A stretch of DNA of 64,000 bases from Nepenthes gracilis. Its lineage: Eukaryota; Streptophyta; Magnoliopsida; Caryophyllales; Nepenthaceae. The notes under the pieces were generated by a model. The model was not told the DNA's origin and ran no database searches. It was given only the letters and a program-made list of their open reading frames with translations. The stretch covers positions 23,226,037-23,290,036 of the forward strand of contig BSYO01000004.1 of assembly GCA_033239525.1 (NCBI GenBank), given 5' to 3'. The translations under genes and the position numbers were made by a program. Every line of letters starts with the position of its first letter. Position 1 is the first letter of the stretch. This document shows positions 8,424 to 21,803 of this stretch, piece by piece.

Positions 8424-11400
8424 TTATAACACCGCTCCATTTCCATGCCCATCCGAGTCACCGACCAAAGCAGCCGGTGCAGTTTCTGCCTCTTTCTCGA
8501 GTTCCGCGATAAGCTTTTCAATCCGTCTTCTATAAATCGGCATGAAGTGATCACTGATCATGCTCTGCGACAGCCTCAGTTTACTGTACAGCGTTCTCCG
8601 AGTAAGGAAAATCCCGACCTTAGCCTCCGAAGGTTGGCTGTGTTCCATGTTGCTGCTGCTGGATCCGCCTTCGGCACCGTCTTCGTGGAGGACGATAATG
8701 TGCATGATCTTCCCCGGAGGGAAGAATCTATGCACTTCCTTCGTTTCACGTGCTGAGCCATCTCGCGGGCTAGTCCCAACCTCTCCGATCACAGCAGCAG
8801 CTGCTTCTTCTTCCTCCCTTATTTCTTTCTCAACTTCGGCTTCCTCCCGATCATAAAGCTCGTGTTCAAGTTGATTCCACAGCTCGACCTTGACCATCGG
8901 GTCTTCGTCTCCATCGTGCTCAATTAAGTCGTCAGTCTCGGAGGCAACATCAGCATCCATATCAGCATGCATACCCGCTGCATCAGTATGGGAACATTCG
9001 GCCTCAGAATTCCATTCCAACCCTCCAGAATCAGATAGAGGAAGTTCTATGGTTTCGATAACAGTGGTTTTAGGAGGGGATGTAAGAGGTTCAGATGTTC
9101 GAGTCTTGTCAAGAGAAGGTTCTGAAGGATTTTCCTCTTCCTTTGATTGGCGGATATTGGCGCGATGCCGAGGACCCATGCATGACCATGAGAAATGGAT
9201 TGCCTGACGTCCCCATGCTGCATGAGCCATGCTCTGAGCTCTCCTCATTACAGCCTATATTCCACAAACAAATATCGCCACATAAAAATCTGAAATCGCT
9301 TATAAAATAAATATAAATATCAACTGATATATATCAATATCTAACTCCCTAATACCAATATTTTCAAATATGGTGACAATATCACAATATATTACTGTAT
9401 CAGTGATATATCGCGATATATCAAACGATATGGTTTGGTAAGCTCATGATTCTCACAAATTTTTGGTTCTTTCAATATATTCAATACTGATACGTGTTAT
9501 CCGATATATCCGATTCCAATATTACTGTGACTAATATTGATATTTTCATTTACTGTAGTAATTAATAAAAGCCCGACTACATCACAATGCAGAAAATAAC
9601 TAGCAGACAGAAAAGCAAACGACAAGATCATACACAAATAAGTTCTCAAAAAGAAGAAATAAATACACGGATGTCAACAGTATAAGTCCAACATAGATAC
9701 ACAAAGGGATGAAATAGAAACTACCTTGTGGATCCAAAGAAAAAATGGACTAAAGAAACAAGAAAATGGATACCTGAGTTCCATTAGAAACAGGTCTCAA
9801 AACTGCCCCAGCCCCAGCGACTTTTGCCCGAGCACTGGCGATAGAGGGAAGCCGAGACCCCAATGCTGATGCAGAACGGTAAACAGTACTGAGAATCCTA
9901 GTCTGTTCAATCTGATTTCTCAAATCATTCAACCAAGCAGAGGCTGTCACCTACAAAGGAATGACAGATAACTGATGATCCTTCTTGCACAAGGCGATAT
10001 TATTATTATTATTATTAACAAAACCTTAGTAATTATGCAAGAATAAAACCTCCGCACGTAGATCATCTACAGAAGCAGCTGAAAAGGTAGGGACCAGATC
10101 AGCTCCATTTATAACAGATGTAATAACATTGCCCCCAGATTCAGCCAATTCCCATGTCATGCAAGCAGCTGGAAAATAAGAAATTTGGCAGAACAAAAAA
10201 CTATTTCACATCCCATGTCAAGTCAATACGCCATCAAAATCAACAGCGTTACAGCAGTCAAAAAGTCATAAAAGCATCTCTAGCAATGGTAACAGGAACA
10301 GACCAGGAGCAAATGTAACACAGGATGTAGTTGACAGCTCCTTTTGCTCACGTAATATGTAAGTCAAGAGTGCTGCCGTGCCACCACCCAAAGAATGCCC
10401 AACAATCTGCAGCACGCAAGAGGAAAAGGATCGAGAATCTTTTATTTGAAATGGCACAACAAAAGAACCTAACAGTAAGTAACACACTCTCCCAACCAAA
10501 AACTCAGTGAACATTTTTCCTCAAATGGGAGAGGGTGCATGTGAAGACATCGGATACCTAGGAAATCCTAATTTGGATTTCTCCCTTTGCTTCGGCTCTT
10601 TATTAGGAAATTAATCCCAAATAAATAGATATGGAAGCTATAATTGTAAATCACGATCAAATCTACGGAAGCATTAGTTTATACATTCCTATTACCCTCG
10701 ACACTAGGGATAATTTTTTTTCACTATCTTTTAAGAAAAAGTTTTGATCGAAATAGGAATTAAACCAAAGGACCCGTTAACTCTTAAGGGGTTAATAGAA
10801 CGAATCACACTTTTTATCAGTATACCATACCCAGCACAATGTGATTATTGTACCAAAATAGAACCCCTGTTGAACAAGGACATTGGATGTAATCAAAGAT
10901 AGGGGATATGCAAAGACATTTTCAAATGTCTAAAAGCAGGAACAGGGGAAGAATTAAGAAAATAATCCTGAGAGATGCCATAATTTTCTGGGACAGATAG
11001 GAGAAGAGAGATTCTCTCCCAGGATAAAATTGTAACCAAAATTACTATCCAATCAATTGCAAATTTGTTGTTACCTTCAATTTATAGTCGGGATGTTGAT
11101 TAAGTGCTGTAATGAGACAAGGAATCGCCAACTTTGCAATCCACCGAGCAGCTGCAACCATTCCACAGTGTGCATAACCTAAAACTAAATTGCTGACTCC
11201 TCCAGCATGAACAACGGTGTGATGGAATGGCACTACTGCTCCAGTTGCAGCTGTCAAAGTATCCTTAATACTATGAGTTCCACGTATCAATAAGAGGAAA
11301 CACTTTAACTCGTGGTCAATGAGAATTGTAAATGCTGGCTTCAAAATCTGCAGAGCATGAACAAAAAATGAGCACAAGCTGTGTAAAGAACAGATAAACA

Positions 11401-14400
11401 TCTTTTTACCCCACAAATGCGTTAAACCCTGATCCATGGGAACACACACACACACAATTCCATCTAGAATTGCATGCTTATCACCAATATATGGACTTCT
11501 TCCTCTTCCCTTTTGCCCGCTTTTTTGGTAAGCATGTAGCATGAAAGAGGTGCAAGGGAAGAAAGAAAGCACATGTACACAGAAAGCAGAGAGGCAGCAA
11601 AAGAACAGGAAGAATAAGCCAGCTCACACTAAATATCACCCACTTCATACAATAATAAAAGTGCAACATCACATACCCCTGCTTTAGGTTCCTGGAGGAG
11701 AACATTGTCTCTGCTATACCCAGTGTGCTCCAAAAATGATGGAAATGTCTTCTTTGAAAAATGCCAGCAAAGAGTCAGTAGATTCAAGAGATATTTTAGT
11801 TCAGCAGCTAATTCTGGTCCTTTGAGCTGTATGCTCTCTTGCCCTCCAAATACACTTTCAACGTGTAAATTTCCCTACAAAATAATAACATACACTCAGA
11901 AAACTGGCCAGGCACAATCAAAATCCTTGAACAATGCATTTGAAATGCATCTTCCATTCCAACAAACATAATAGCGATGCAGTCAGTCCAATAATTCAAT
12001 AGATTATTGCAGACAGAATATTGCTCAGGAAATGAGTTACCAACAGACTCAAGAAGCATTGGCAACTGAGATAGATGCAGAGAATGCTTTCAAGGAATCT
12101 CAGATCCCAGTCAATCTTCCTAACTAAGAAAGTTATATCCTTTTTTTTTTTCGTATAATAAGAATGGATCCATTCAATATATAATCGACCCTCCTTATAT
12201 GAGCAGCATGTTTGGAAAGTGAGCATGATTCGATGAGGATTCGATGTAATTACTTGGCTTTATCTCTTTTTTTTTTGTTGATATTTCTGTGGCATTCTAT
12301 TCCTTGGTCCCTTGATGGTTATCTTCAATAAAACTCTGTAGCACAGAGATTATGTGACAACACAAGTAACGTCACTCTGTCCAACACTTGGGAGTGGAAG
12401 AGGAAAGCAGATAAATATGTGATCTGTTTAATATACAAGAAAGACAGTCCATAGCTGGCACAAACAAGGAGACATTAAAACTCCTTGACATAGCCCTCTA
12501 GCCCCTTCAAAATAGTCATGGAGGGAAGCAATCATGATTCACCACCACAGGAAGTTAGAAGCAAGATGGGTTATAACTCAACCACTGCAAAAACCTTTCA
12601 GATTTCCAAATCTCTACTGCCTTATTAGGACTAGTATTTCTTGACCAAGCTTTTCAGCTATGATTGATGGTTCTCTTCAAATATACTTTGAACCCAAGAA
12701 GGGTACTTATAACATGGTCTTCTTAATGGAGTACTTCAACAAAGTTATTAAGGAATGGCCTTCATTATGAGGTTTTCACTTCCATCTTAAGCATGCTAAA
12801 CTCAAAATCACTCATCTATCTTATGCTGAAGATCTCCAGCTTTGTATGGGTAATTTTCATTATATGTGTGTGTGTGTGTGTGTGTGAAAGGCCCATATGA
12901 TAATTTCTTAAAGTGATCTTTATAACATCAAGATGACTTTGTTCAAGATTATCATCATTCTCTAAATATTTTTGAGGTTGCATTAGATGATTTTTATCCG
13001 AGATGGATTGGTTGCCAATTTTGCTACGAGCACAGTGATTTTTTATAGGGGAAATGGAGATGCCAAGCAGCTAACCTTGAACTTTCTAGATTCTAATAAT
13101 GGCCATTTTCCTATAAATATCTTCGCATTCCTATTATTATCTTCAAGACTACATGTTAAAGACTGTTATCCACTTGCTGAGAGAGTTTTGGCTCAGCGTA
13201 AATCCCAGAATGCAAGACTAGACTCTATGGAGGAAGAATTCAGCTCATAAAGGCTGTTATTCAGTTATATTATTTCCTCTGTATCGCAACTCTTCTGTCA
13301 TATCTTTGTGTTCAAGTGCTTATTATTCCAAAGGAAATCCCCTCTGATTATGCAGCGACATGTAGATCTTTTCTTGCCAATTACATTCCTCCATTAAAGG
13401 TTAAGGATATAAAACGCTTATTTAGGGGAATTATACCGCCTCATGTAGAAATGTGCAGGATGAAATGCTCAAAGCCGATAACTGTGGAATAGATAGATTC
13501 ATACCTACCATCTAAAAGGAGAAACAGATCAAAAGTGCACAGGAAGCTTGGAGGTCCTTGGGAATGGAGTAAACTTGTTGAAACTTGGCAAATGTTTCAT
13601 TAAGCTTCAAAAAGACAAAAGAATACCCGGATGCTCTCTTCACAAAAATAGTGGTTATAACTGTCTAATGGAGCACTTTGACAAGATGAGATGGTCTAAT
13701 ATTTAACAACCGCCAAAATGTCTATCATAGTTTGGCTTCTAAGAGATTGAGCCATAAATGCATGCTTCTGCAATGCTGTATATTCAGGAACCTAAAAACA
13801 TTCTTTGGTACAAGGAGGGTGATCTAGACATCACTTCTTTTGCTGTGAGCTTTCTTAAGCATGAATCCTGTTAATGGAAAATAATAATAAGGGTGGAAAA
13901 TGAGATCAAAATTTCCATTATGTTCTGAATCTGTTGTCAGGAAGAAATAAAGGAAAGGTTTGATTTGAAGAGCAATTTTTTTACTGCTGCTACCTATGAA
14001 ATCTGGTATGAAAGGAATTACAAACTGTTCAGAGGTACAGAGAAGTCAGAAGAATCAATTGCTAGGAAGATCTTTCTATAATGACTCTTTAGAAGTTTAA
14101 GCCTTGACTTTGATCCTTCTGTTTCTGTTTAATAATATTTTCTTGAATATTAATATACTCATTGATGATAATTTTCCATACTCGTTTAATTTGTTTTCTG
14201 GATAAGTCCCCCTTAGGTGTCACTCTGTACATATGATCCTTAATCAATCACTATCGTCATGTACCCATCCCGCAAAAATATATATATATATTCATGAAAG
14301 ACCAAATTTTTGGCAACTTTCAACCAAAACCAGTAGAATGCAACTATAAACTAGTTGAGATCAAACCACAAGCAAAACAAAAACGAATGCATGGGATAAG

Positions 14401-15593
14401 TGCAATACAATTTCCATTTATAATATTGGCTAAGCTAGAAAGTAAATGCAGATACTCAGAACTACTAACAACTATATTGAATTAGAACTGAAACAACAGT
14501 TATCTATTAAAAAACGGCATTGACATGAATTCCACATACTAAAGAACATAAATAAGGTTAATGAAGCATTAACACTAATGACTGCTCACCTGTCTCTTCA
14601 AGAGAAAGTTAATGCCAAATGCCAAATCCCCAATGGGCCACTTCCCCAGAGTTTCGGAGTAAGTAAATCGAAGAGTCTCTGATAATGTTGAAATTGCCTC
14701 CAACCATGTTGCCGGGGCTTGAATTAGCCTATGAGAAACACGCTCAATACCTAAAGGGACATTGTTACTAGTGTCATGACCATTTTCATCCTCTTCTATT
14801 CCTGATGTACTTGCATGTAATCTCCTATTCAATGTATAATACAACAGAGCAGCTGCACCAGCTGCTGTGGCCATAGTTGCAGTTGCCATAAGTTTCCAAT
14901 CTCTGCAAATATTCATAACAAAGAAGGGAAAAGATCAGTCTATTCTTCGCTAAGAAGCAGTTGCGTATCACATTTGGACACAGGATTAGCTGGACATCGA
15001 TCAAATAAAAATTTTGCAACTTCTGGTTGTGCTAGAAGAGGCAGGTAATTGATCCTAATGAGTGTATCCCATTACTATAACTAAAAGAAAATGCAGGGGC
15101 AAGAAGGGGGATATCAATGTTTTAGTAGCAAAGAAAATCTAAAGGGTCGCTGCTTCTGAACCTCAATGATGCACTACAGTCGTTAAAGACAAAATTCACC
15201 GTTTAAAAGCCCACATCCAAAAGTTTCGAAATCTCTTGCAAATATCATACCTTTGCTCTCACAAAATGTTATACCTTCACAAAGGTTTCAAGATCTAATA
15301 AAATTTTGTGTATTAAAATTTTCTTCAGCGCATAAAGCAAAAAACCCTAAGTGCTTGAGAGCAATAACATCAAAAACTCCAAACAAATCACCACTCGACG
15401 CAGAATGAAAAATCAAAAGGAAGCTCAAAAACAACAGAAAACTCCGACATTCCAGTACATCTCCGAACCATTTCAAAGAGAAATTCAAACAATCATCACT
15501 TATTATGGTTATTTTGCTCGAAAATAGTTCAACAAACACAATTCAACGGGCAAAAACAAAGTAGATAGATGATAGAGAAATAGACCTGAGCAT
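8424..15593 (-). CDS. Class 3 lipase (mono/diacylglycerol lipase-like), eight coding exons
   Basis: Coding exons, in transcript order: 15593-15586, 14902-14590, 11874-11677, 11347-11075, 10406-10304, 10168-10050, 9950-9774, 9254-8424; 673 residues. All introns are GT-AG and all phases agree. The N-terminus has a short hydrophobic stretch (MATAAGAAALLYYTL) and a WPIGDLAFGINFLLKRQ segment that I recognise from plant mono/diacylglycerol lipases (Arabidopsis At3g14075 type). The alpha/beta-hydrolase core follows: IVGHSLGGG has nucleophile Ser about 269, NGADLVP a probable acidic residue about 322, and SDHFMPIY a probable catalytic His about 633. A Glu/Asp-rich acidic insert lies at about 440-550. 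Predicted activity is hydrolysis of acylglycerol esters; the substrate is not shown. An alternative start at 14889 gives 666 residues. The first AUG in the leader is not this frame: two upstream AUGs precede it. Confidence 0.9.
9255..9773 (-). other. Lipase intron 7, dense in ATATC/GATAT motifs
   Basis: Between exons 7 and 8. The stretch 9310-9545 is packed with GATATAT, ATATC and TATCGATAT-like words in no fixed period, unlike the neighbouring introns. No coding potential. Confidence 0.5.
11875..14589 (-). other. Lipase intron 2 (2.7 kb) hosting a LINE fragment
   Basis: The largest intron of the gene. Its middle is occupied by a plus-strand LINE remnant (12,590-14,110), so the insertion is antisense to the lipase transcript. 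A (TG)n run lies at 12,862-12,885. Flanking parts are AT-rich with no other recognisable feature. Confidence 0.75.
12590..14110 (+). mobile_element. L1-type LINE 3' fragment (reverse transcriptase end and C-terminal region), degenerate
   Basis: Plus-strand frames show, in order: FSAMIDGSLQ (cf. plant LINE FSVxINGxxxGFF), KLKITHLSYAEDLQL (the YADD active site, here YAED), a FPINIFAFLLLSSRLHVKD segment corresponding to the FRYLGLPL-SSKL block, LAERVLAQRKSQNARL, and near 14,000 AATYEIWYERNYKLFRG, which matches the W-x-ERN block at the end of plant LINE ORF2. Stops, frameshifts and deletions are frequent, and the GDPLSPYLF block is largely missing. 5' truncation is typical of LINE insertions. No clean poly(A) tail or TSD was found. 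Confidence 0.75.
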
Positions 15594-15720
15594 AACTAAG
15601 CCAGATTTGCGAGACAAAAGAATTCGACGATGATGCAACACATCTCATGGAAAATTACCAAAATGAATAGAATTAGGAAGCAAATGAGAACTAGGTTAAC
15701 GTAATCGCGAATTGTAAAAT
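15586..15720 (-). other. Leader exon of the lipase gene with upstream AUGs
   Basis: Exon 1 ends CTCAG|GTCTATT at 15586. It is mostly untranslated. AUGs in two other frames lie upstream (near 15,648 and 15,643) before the AUG at 15593 that is in frame across the splice junction (ATGCTCAG|A GAT TGG). The first upstream frame reads through the junction and overlaps the main start, so leaky scanning or translational control is possible. Confidence 0.5.
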
Positions 15721-15750
15721 CAAACCGAAGGAGCTCGAATCGCGTACGAG

Positions 15751-15760
15751 TTTAAATAAC
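15751..15760 (-). promoter_or_regulatory. TATA-like element of the lipase gene
   Basis: GTTATTTAAACTC on the minus strand lies about 160 nt upstream of the main AUG. A start site near 15,720 would fit the usual spacing. This is motif-based only. Confidence 0.4.
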
Positions 15761-16096
15761 TTGAATTTCAAGGCATCAAACGTGAACTTGGATTTGTTAG
15801 GAGAATATGCTTTCGAATCCCTCTTTTTTTCTCAGTATAGCGCAATGGATTTTGATCTGCAGAACGAGACTTCCCCTTTTAGGAACGACTGCAACTTCGT
15901 TTTCCTTTTTCCTTTTTTACCTTTTCTTTTAGATATATATATTTTTTGTTGGTGTAATGGAATGGACACGTGGCGGCTTATAAACATAACCGCGGAGAAG
16001 TTGAAAACCGACCTTCCCCGGTTAACCGTGTTTATTTCTTTGCATCGTGTGTCTTTACCATCATTAAATAAAAATTATTATATTTTTTTATAACAG
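15761..16096. other. Upstream flank of the lipase gene
   Basis: No coding potential supported. It contains a poly-T/pyrimidine run (15,895-15,950), the G-box-type core CACGTG in GGACACGTGGC (15,964-15,974), and AT-rich sequence up to the next LTR. Confidence 0.5.
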
Positions 16097-16972
16097 TGAT
16101 GGGTCCGACAATATACAAATCAGCCCAGAGTCCAACCAGAAAAAGGAAGAAGGGCTCAAGAGGTGGCAGCCCGGTAGGAGTTCCTCCAAGTCTATAAACC
16201 AGAACACGCGATGATGGGTCCAAGCAACTTGACCCAAAAAATGTCCAATGACGTATAGGTCATTAGGGTTGATCAGTAAATAGTCCCCACAGGTTCAGCT
16301 CAGCCAGCAATAGCTCAATAAATAAATACATGTGACCGCTTCTAATGTGTGATCCCTCATGTTTGCAGGGGTAATAGTTGTAGGCGATCATCACTAGTCT
16401 GCCATCTTATTGATCGCCTAGGCACTGAATATTAGTCGTGAAAGCGCAATAGTGACTCTTGTAAAACTGCAAAGCCACAACGTTTACAACCCACAACTAC
16501 AAGACCCTGGGGTCAACTACTCATAATTGTAGAGTTATAAAGTTTAAGATGATCAACCAGCGTTCATTTTATAAATACATATATTCCTCCACAGGAATGG
16601 AAGATCGATCAATCAATCAAAAATTTGAACATTCAAACGTCTTGAGAACAACTCTCTCTTATAAGAAGTCACCATCTTATGAATGCAACTCTCACATAGA
16701 AAGTTACTCATTTTTTGAGCGCTTTTATGAAACCCAATCTTTCATATTACACTTAATTCCTGAGCAATATTGTATCTACACATTTTTTTCTCATTTTTCT
16801 ATCTTTCTCGACCAATGAAAAAATTATTGACTTGAGAGTCGTCGAAACGAATCTTATATTCTCTGACTTTTTATTTATCCATTGTGATGTGCAGAATTTA
16901 GATTTCGAGTAATAAAAATCGAATATGTTTCCAATCGGATATCGAATTTGATGGCTCTCTGATTCATTTAAC
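16097..16972 (+). mobile_element. Probable solo or truncated Ty3/gypsy-type LTR
   Basis: Starts TGATGGGTCCGAC, has a TATA-like TTTATAAATACATATATTCC near 16,568, then a pyrimidine-rich leader, then TTGACTTGAGAGTCGTCGAA near 16,828. That last motif is a diverged form of the TGACTTGAGCGTCGGAGTG U5 motif in the Tat LTRs of this window. A candidate end is TTTAACA at 16,972. No TSD or PBS found, so the right boundary is uncertain. Confidence 0.5.
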
Positions 16973-18436
16973 AATTCGAATCTAGGGACGGATTAAATAA
17001 TAATGTTTATTGATTAATTAAAATTTTTTAAAAAATAATAATTATTTGGATAAATATTTTAAAATTTTAAATATTATATGTTAAATTTTTTATCTAGTAA
17101 ATAAATTAAATATCTAATTTATATATCTTTTTATAGAGATGTATCATATCTAATTTTGTTAAAAACTAATATTTATTGTAAAAATATAAAGTAAAAATAT
17201 TTTAAAAAATATCAATTATTAAAAATATTTATCCAGATTATAGTAATAAAATAAATATACATAAAAATTATACTAAAAAAAGAAAATATAATTCTTACAA
17301 TTTTATAAATAGTTTTAAAATTTTTAAATTCCAATAAATATGCATCTTTTCATTCATAAAAATATAACTTTTTATTTTTATAAAGCAAAATGTAACCAGA
17401 TAAAATTAAACATCTTTTTCTATATATTTTAAAACAATAAACTATATTTTTTATATGTCTCACATATTTTTCTTTAATTTTTGAGCAAGTGACTTATATA
17501 AAATTTTATGTGCCTTAAAATATACGAGGAAGATTTTCTGCAGGAATTATTTTATTTTATTCAAATTATTTTATTTATTAGAAAATAATTACAAAAAATA
17601 AATTATAACTCAATATTTGTTATTAGAGAAAAACATTTAATCACCCGCAATTCAGCCCATCGCCTCTGTCTCGCTATAATTGTTTTTATAAATAAAATTA
17701 TCCCGCTATAGCCCAATTATTCGAACCAGAAATCATAACATATTCATCTATGATCCAAATTGTGATGGTATTTAAAAACATACATTCGCATAAAAATATA
17801 AAATATTTTTAAAATTATATTATTTAAATATATATTTAAATAGAAAAAATTGTATAAAAATTATTAATTATATAAAAATAAAATTTTTTAAGTTTATAAC
17901 ATAAAAATATATTTATAAAAGATTTATAATCTTAGTTGAATTGAGTTAGTTACTTTCACCATTCACCGTACCCAGCCTAAAAAATTAATATAATCTAATT
18001 TTATACTATATATATATATATCTCTGTAATAATATATTTTAATTAAATTTGATAAATTTTTTTATCAATTGGATTAAAATAATTAAATAATTATATTTTA
18101 ATTAGAGTTATTTTATAAAAAATTGTGATATGAAATGATTTTTATCAAGAGGAAGAAACATGGGGTGTACCTTTTATTGCTCTTTCAGGTATATATGTCT
18201 ATTTCCTTGTCTGTTCATGCTAAAATGCTGTTAGTGGAGTCAAAAAAAGACATAATATTATGAGATAAATAGATTATCTAGGACAGGTACAATCACTGAT
18301 AATTATTCTATATAATAGATAAATTTATAATTTTCACACTATAAAAAATTTATTTTTAATATAAAATATATGATTATTCAATTCCTATATCAAAAAAATT
18401 AAAAAAAATTATTTTTACCTAATTTTATGAAAATTT
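16973..18436. other. AT-rich intergenic stretch
   Basis: Very AT-rich with short (TA)n runs (for example 18,004-18,022). I see no genes, no long repeats and no LTR termini here. Confidence 0.6.
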
Positions 18437-19572
18437 TGTTGAGACCGAAGGCCGGTTGGATGGAATAATACAAAGCCATACACGGTGAAGGAAAAAGGAA
18501 AGAAGAGTACCAAAAAATTTTACGTAAAAAATCCTACACAAATCAAAAAAAAAAACCATAAGATACAAAGTTCACAATAAGTTCACTATATAAAAAATTT
18601 GTTATAAAACCTCCGAGATCGAGTATCCGCTACACACCTGAGAATAATAAGGAAAAATTTTTTCAGAGTAAATAGGGAATACTCATCTCTTTTCACTCTT
18701 TGTTTTTCTCTTTTCTTCATTACTGGTAGTACACTCCTCTCATTTCTTTGCACACTTAGATAATTTTCACCGTTTACAGTATATATATATATTATTAATC
18801 CGTCAAATATTCTATTCCAAACAAAATCTGTCACTGTCAATAACATGAAGATACTTTGTATAAACGGTGCCACGAAATCACACATATCTTTCTGAGATCA
18901 CGCATACTCAAAAATTTTTTTGAATTAGTACCCAGTGATTCTACTAGATACTCTCATGGACGGTCAATAATCAATTGACCATGTGACGACCCGAGCTCTG
19001 AGTCCCCGAACCCGACCCGGATCATCACGATGAAGGTCTTGAATCATCCGAAATCACTAATTACACGTCATCAAGCAACTTAAATGAATTCAATACTATC
19101 ATTTAAGATACCATCAATAATCATCATAAGTCCATTATTAAATAAATATCCATAACAGTAATAAATAATTTCAATTAATGACATCGATATCCTAAAATAT
19201 CAATTCTCATAAAGAAGATTTAATAGAAATTGAACAGTAACTAGATCATAAAAATCTTAAATCTCTACCCTGGAAGTCTTAATTTCAGAGGTTATCTCTG
19301 TCTGGAGTCTACCCACGCGACCTCTTCTATTCTAATGTCCACTTGTCTACTCTAACGCCAATAAAATATAAGAGTGAGTCGAATGCCCAATAAATAAATA
19401 AATCAATAAAATAATGGATACAATAACACGTCTCGAATATTAATGACATAATAATTACATAAATTAAATCAATAATTATCGAGATTCAACAACCCTGTCG
19501 TATTCATGACTCAAAAGTCATATGAACAACTAGACATCAAGAAGCAACATGGATTCTATCAAATCCGATCAT

Positions 19573-20115
19573 AACTAAATATGAGGTCACAACTGAATAA
19601 CAGAAATCTCCACGGACCTTATTATATCATAGTGAACTAAATGCCGCGTATTTACGCCTTCAGCGACTGGTAATGTAACGAGGTTATCCATGATATCCAA
19701 CTACCCTACAGTCCTCCCAGAGGCTGTACCCATAGCATGCCGATACTACCTCTGATATCCCTTGTCAATGATATCCCAGATATCATCATCTACGATGGTT
19801 CTAGGTTATAAGTATCCATTTCGACTCACTATACGAAATAACAAGAATTTGATTATCAGCTCAATTTGAAGTCACGACTATATGAGATAACAAGAATCTC
19901 CTTGGATCTTATTCTACCACAGTGAACCAAATGCCACGTATTTATACTCTCAACGGTTGGGTAATACAATGAGGTTATCTATGTTATCCAACTACCTCTA
20001 TAATCCTCCCAGATGTTGTACCTATAGCATGTCGATACCACCCATGATATCCATCGCTAGATGATATCCCAGATATCATCCTCAACGATGATCACTAGGT
20101 TATAAGTATCCCCCC
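19573..20115. repeat. Tandem duplication of about 290 bp inside the long LTR
   Basis: Two diverged copies (about 19,573-19,830 and 19,868-20,115) share GAGGTTATC-ATG-TATCCAACTAC, ATCCTCCCAGA-G-TGTACC-ATAGCATG, GATATCCCAGATATCATC and CTAGGTTATAAGTATCC in the same order. Confidence 0.85.
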
Positions 20116-20439
20116 TCAATATTAACGACCTCAATCTCCGAAATATGGATTAAGTATTGAAAAAATATAAACTACATTAAAATTTCGTAGCCTCCCATTC
20201 GACTCGATACCTTAATGTTTTCATATACTTTCCTCAATCTAATCATAAAATGTTAATAAATGTACGCACATTAACAAGGTTAACGCGAAGAATATTTTTA
20301 CCAGATTTTATCAATGAGATATAAAAATAATCACGTAATCGATTAATATTATTTCAAACGTGACAACATACTTGCATAATTCCATATAAATATTTTCTAC
20401 TATCAGCATACATCAATATAAATATGTGCTATCCCATAT

Positions 20440-20862
20440 ATAATTATATATATACATGCATAATTATACAATTATATATACATATATATATTTACGCGCA
20501 CACATAAACATAACATATATATATATTTCTTTATATCCAAACATAAGTATATATACAATATATATACCTATATATTCAAGCATAAGTATGTATACAATAT
20601 ATATTTCTATATATTTGAGCATACCCCACATCAATATAAATATAATAAATAAATAAATATATATATATGGTAACACACACACCTCTACTCACACTCCCAC
20701 ACACACCTCTACTCTCACACACGCACTGCAAACCAGCCCACACACTGCTCACAAACCCATACAGCTGCAGACCAGCCCACAATCACAGCCCACACCAACA
20801 CACACACTGCTGATTACATACACACGCACACATACACATATATACATATACACAATACACAA
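20440..20862. repeat. TA-rich tract followed by CA-rich tract
   Basis: 20,440-20,660 is dominated by TATATA words with a loose repeat of about 50 bp (TATATTCAAGCATAAGTATG and variants). 20,670-20,862 is dominated by ACACAC words (CCAGCCCACACACTGC and similar). Low complexity; the frames rich in Tyr and Ile here are not genes. Confidence 0.8.
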
Positions 20863-21599
20863 TAAATATACGCATATAATCTACCAGTATCCACCGTCAT
20901 ACGCCGTCCACACACCGCACATAGTGCCGACCTCCACCTGCACAACGCCGGCAGCAATCAACCAACAGAGCACGAAGCTCTATTTTCTCACCATTTTAGC
21001 CGGCCACGAAGAACAGAGTAGGAGGCCCTATTTCGGTATCTATTTTTCGATTCTCACGGAAAACTAAGAAAAGTTCAATTCTCATTCTTGAACATGTGAA
21101 CTAATAAATTGTAAAGTACAAATTCATCATCTATCAATCCCCTAATTCACGTACTCTTCGGTTCACTGTACCAAAATCAAAAACCCTCAAATAGAGCATT
21201 CTCCTCTGTTTCTTTTCCCGATCCAATCTTACATACAATTTTCACACACATCAGTAATTTAATAGTATTGGGGTGGTATACAGTTAATTTAGAGAGAAAA
21301 GAATAGATTGGTAGTAGAATAAAAGCAGAATTACTTGCTTCGGTTTTGAGTTCTTCATTCGGCAACGATAACGGTGGCACAAATCGACGACGGCGGCGAC
21401 ACCACCCAACGACGGCGACCTTGACAACAAAAGTGGCAATTTCAGCCCAACTCACGAAGGCAGTTAACAGCGGCAGTGGCAACAGCAACGGTTAGATGGC
21501 GAGGGTTTCACGACAGCGGCTCCCTCTTCTTCCCACACCAACGTCTCCTTAAAAAATGAAGGAGTCCAATTAGAATTTCATAGAGTTTCCTTATAGGCA

Positions 21600-21760
21600 T
21601 CCATCTGCTTCCTTCTCACCACCTGTTCTCACTCTCTCTCTTTCCTCCCATTTTCTTTCTTTTTTCCTTTCTCCCTTCCTTCCCTTTCTTCTTCTTTTCT
21701 TTCTTTTTTCTTTTTCCTTTTCTTTTCTTTCCTCTCCGCTCCCTTTTCTTTCTTTTCCTC

Positions 21761-21803
<43 letters not shown>
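21600..21803. repeat. Long pyrimidine tract and (ATT)n microsatellite
   Basis: An almost pure C/T strand runs from about 21,610 to 21,760 and is followed directly by about 14 TAT/ATT units (21,761-21,803). Confidence 0.9.

Noticed and set aside
11045..11572. 175-codon minus-strand frame as a single exon of the lipase
   Set aside because: Only 11,075-11,347 is conserved lipase sequence; the rest is intron, bounded by clear AG and GT sites.
20456..20782. Tyr/Ile-rich short frames on both strands
   Set aside because: Translations of TATA/CACA microsatellite; low complexity only.
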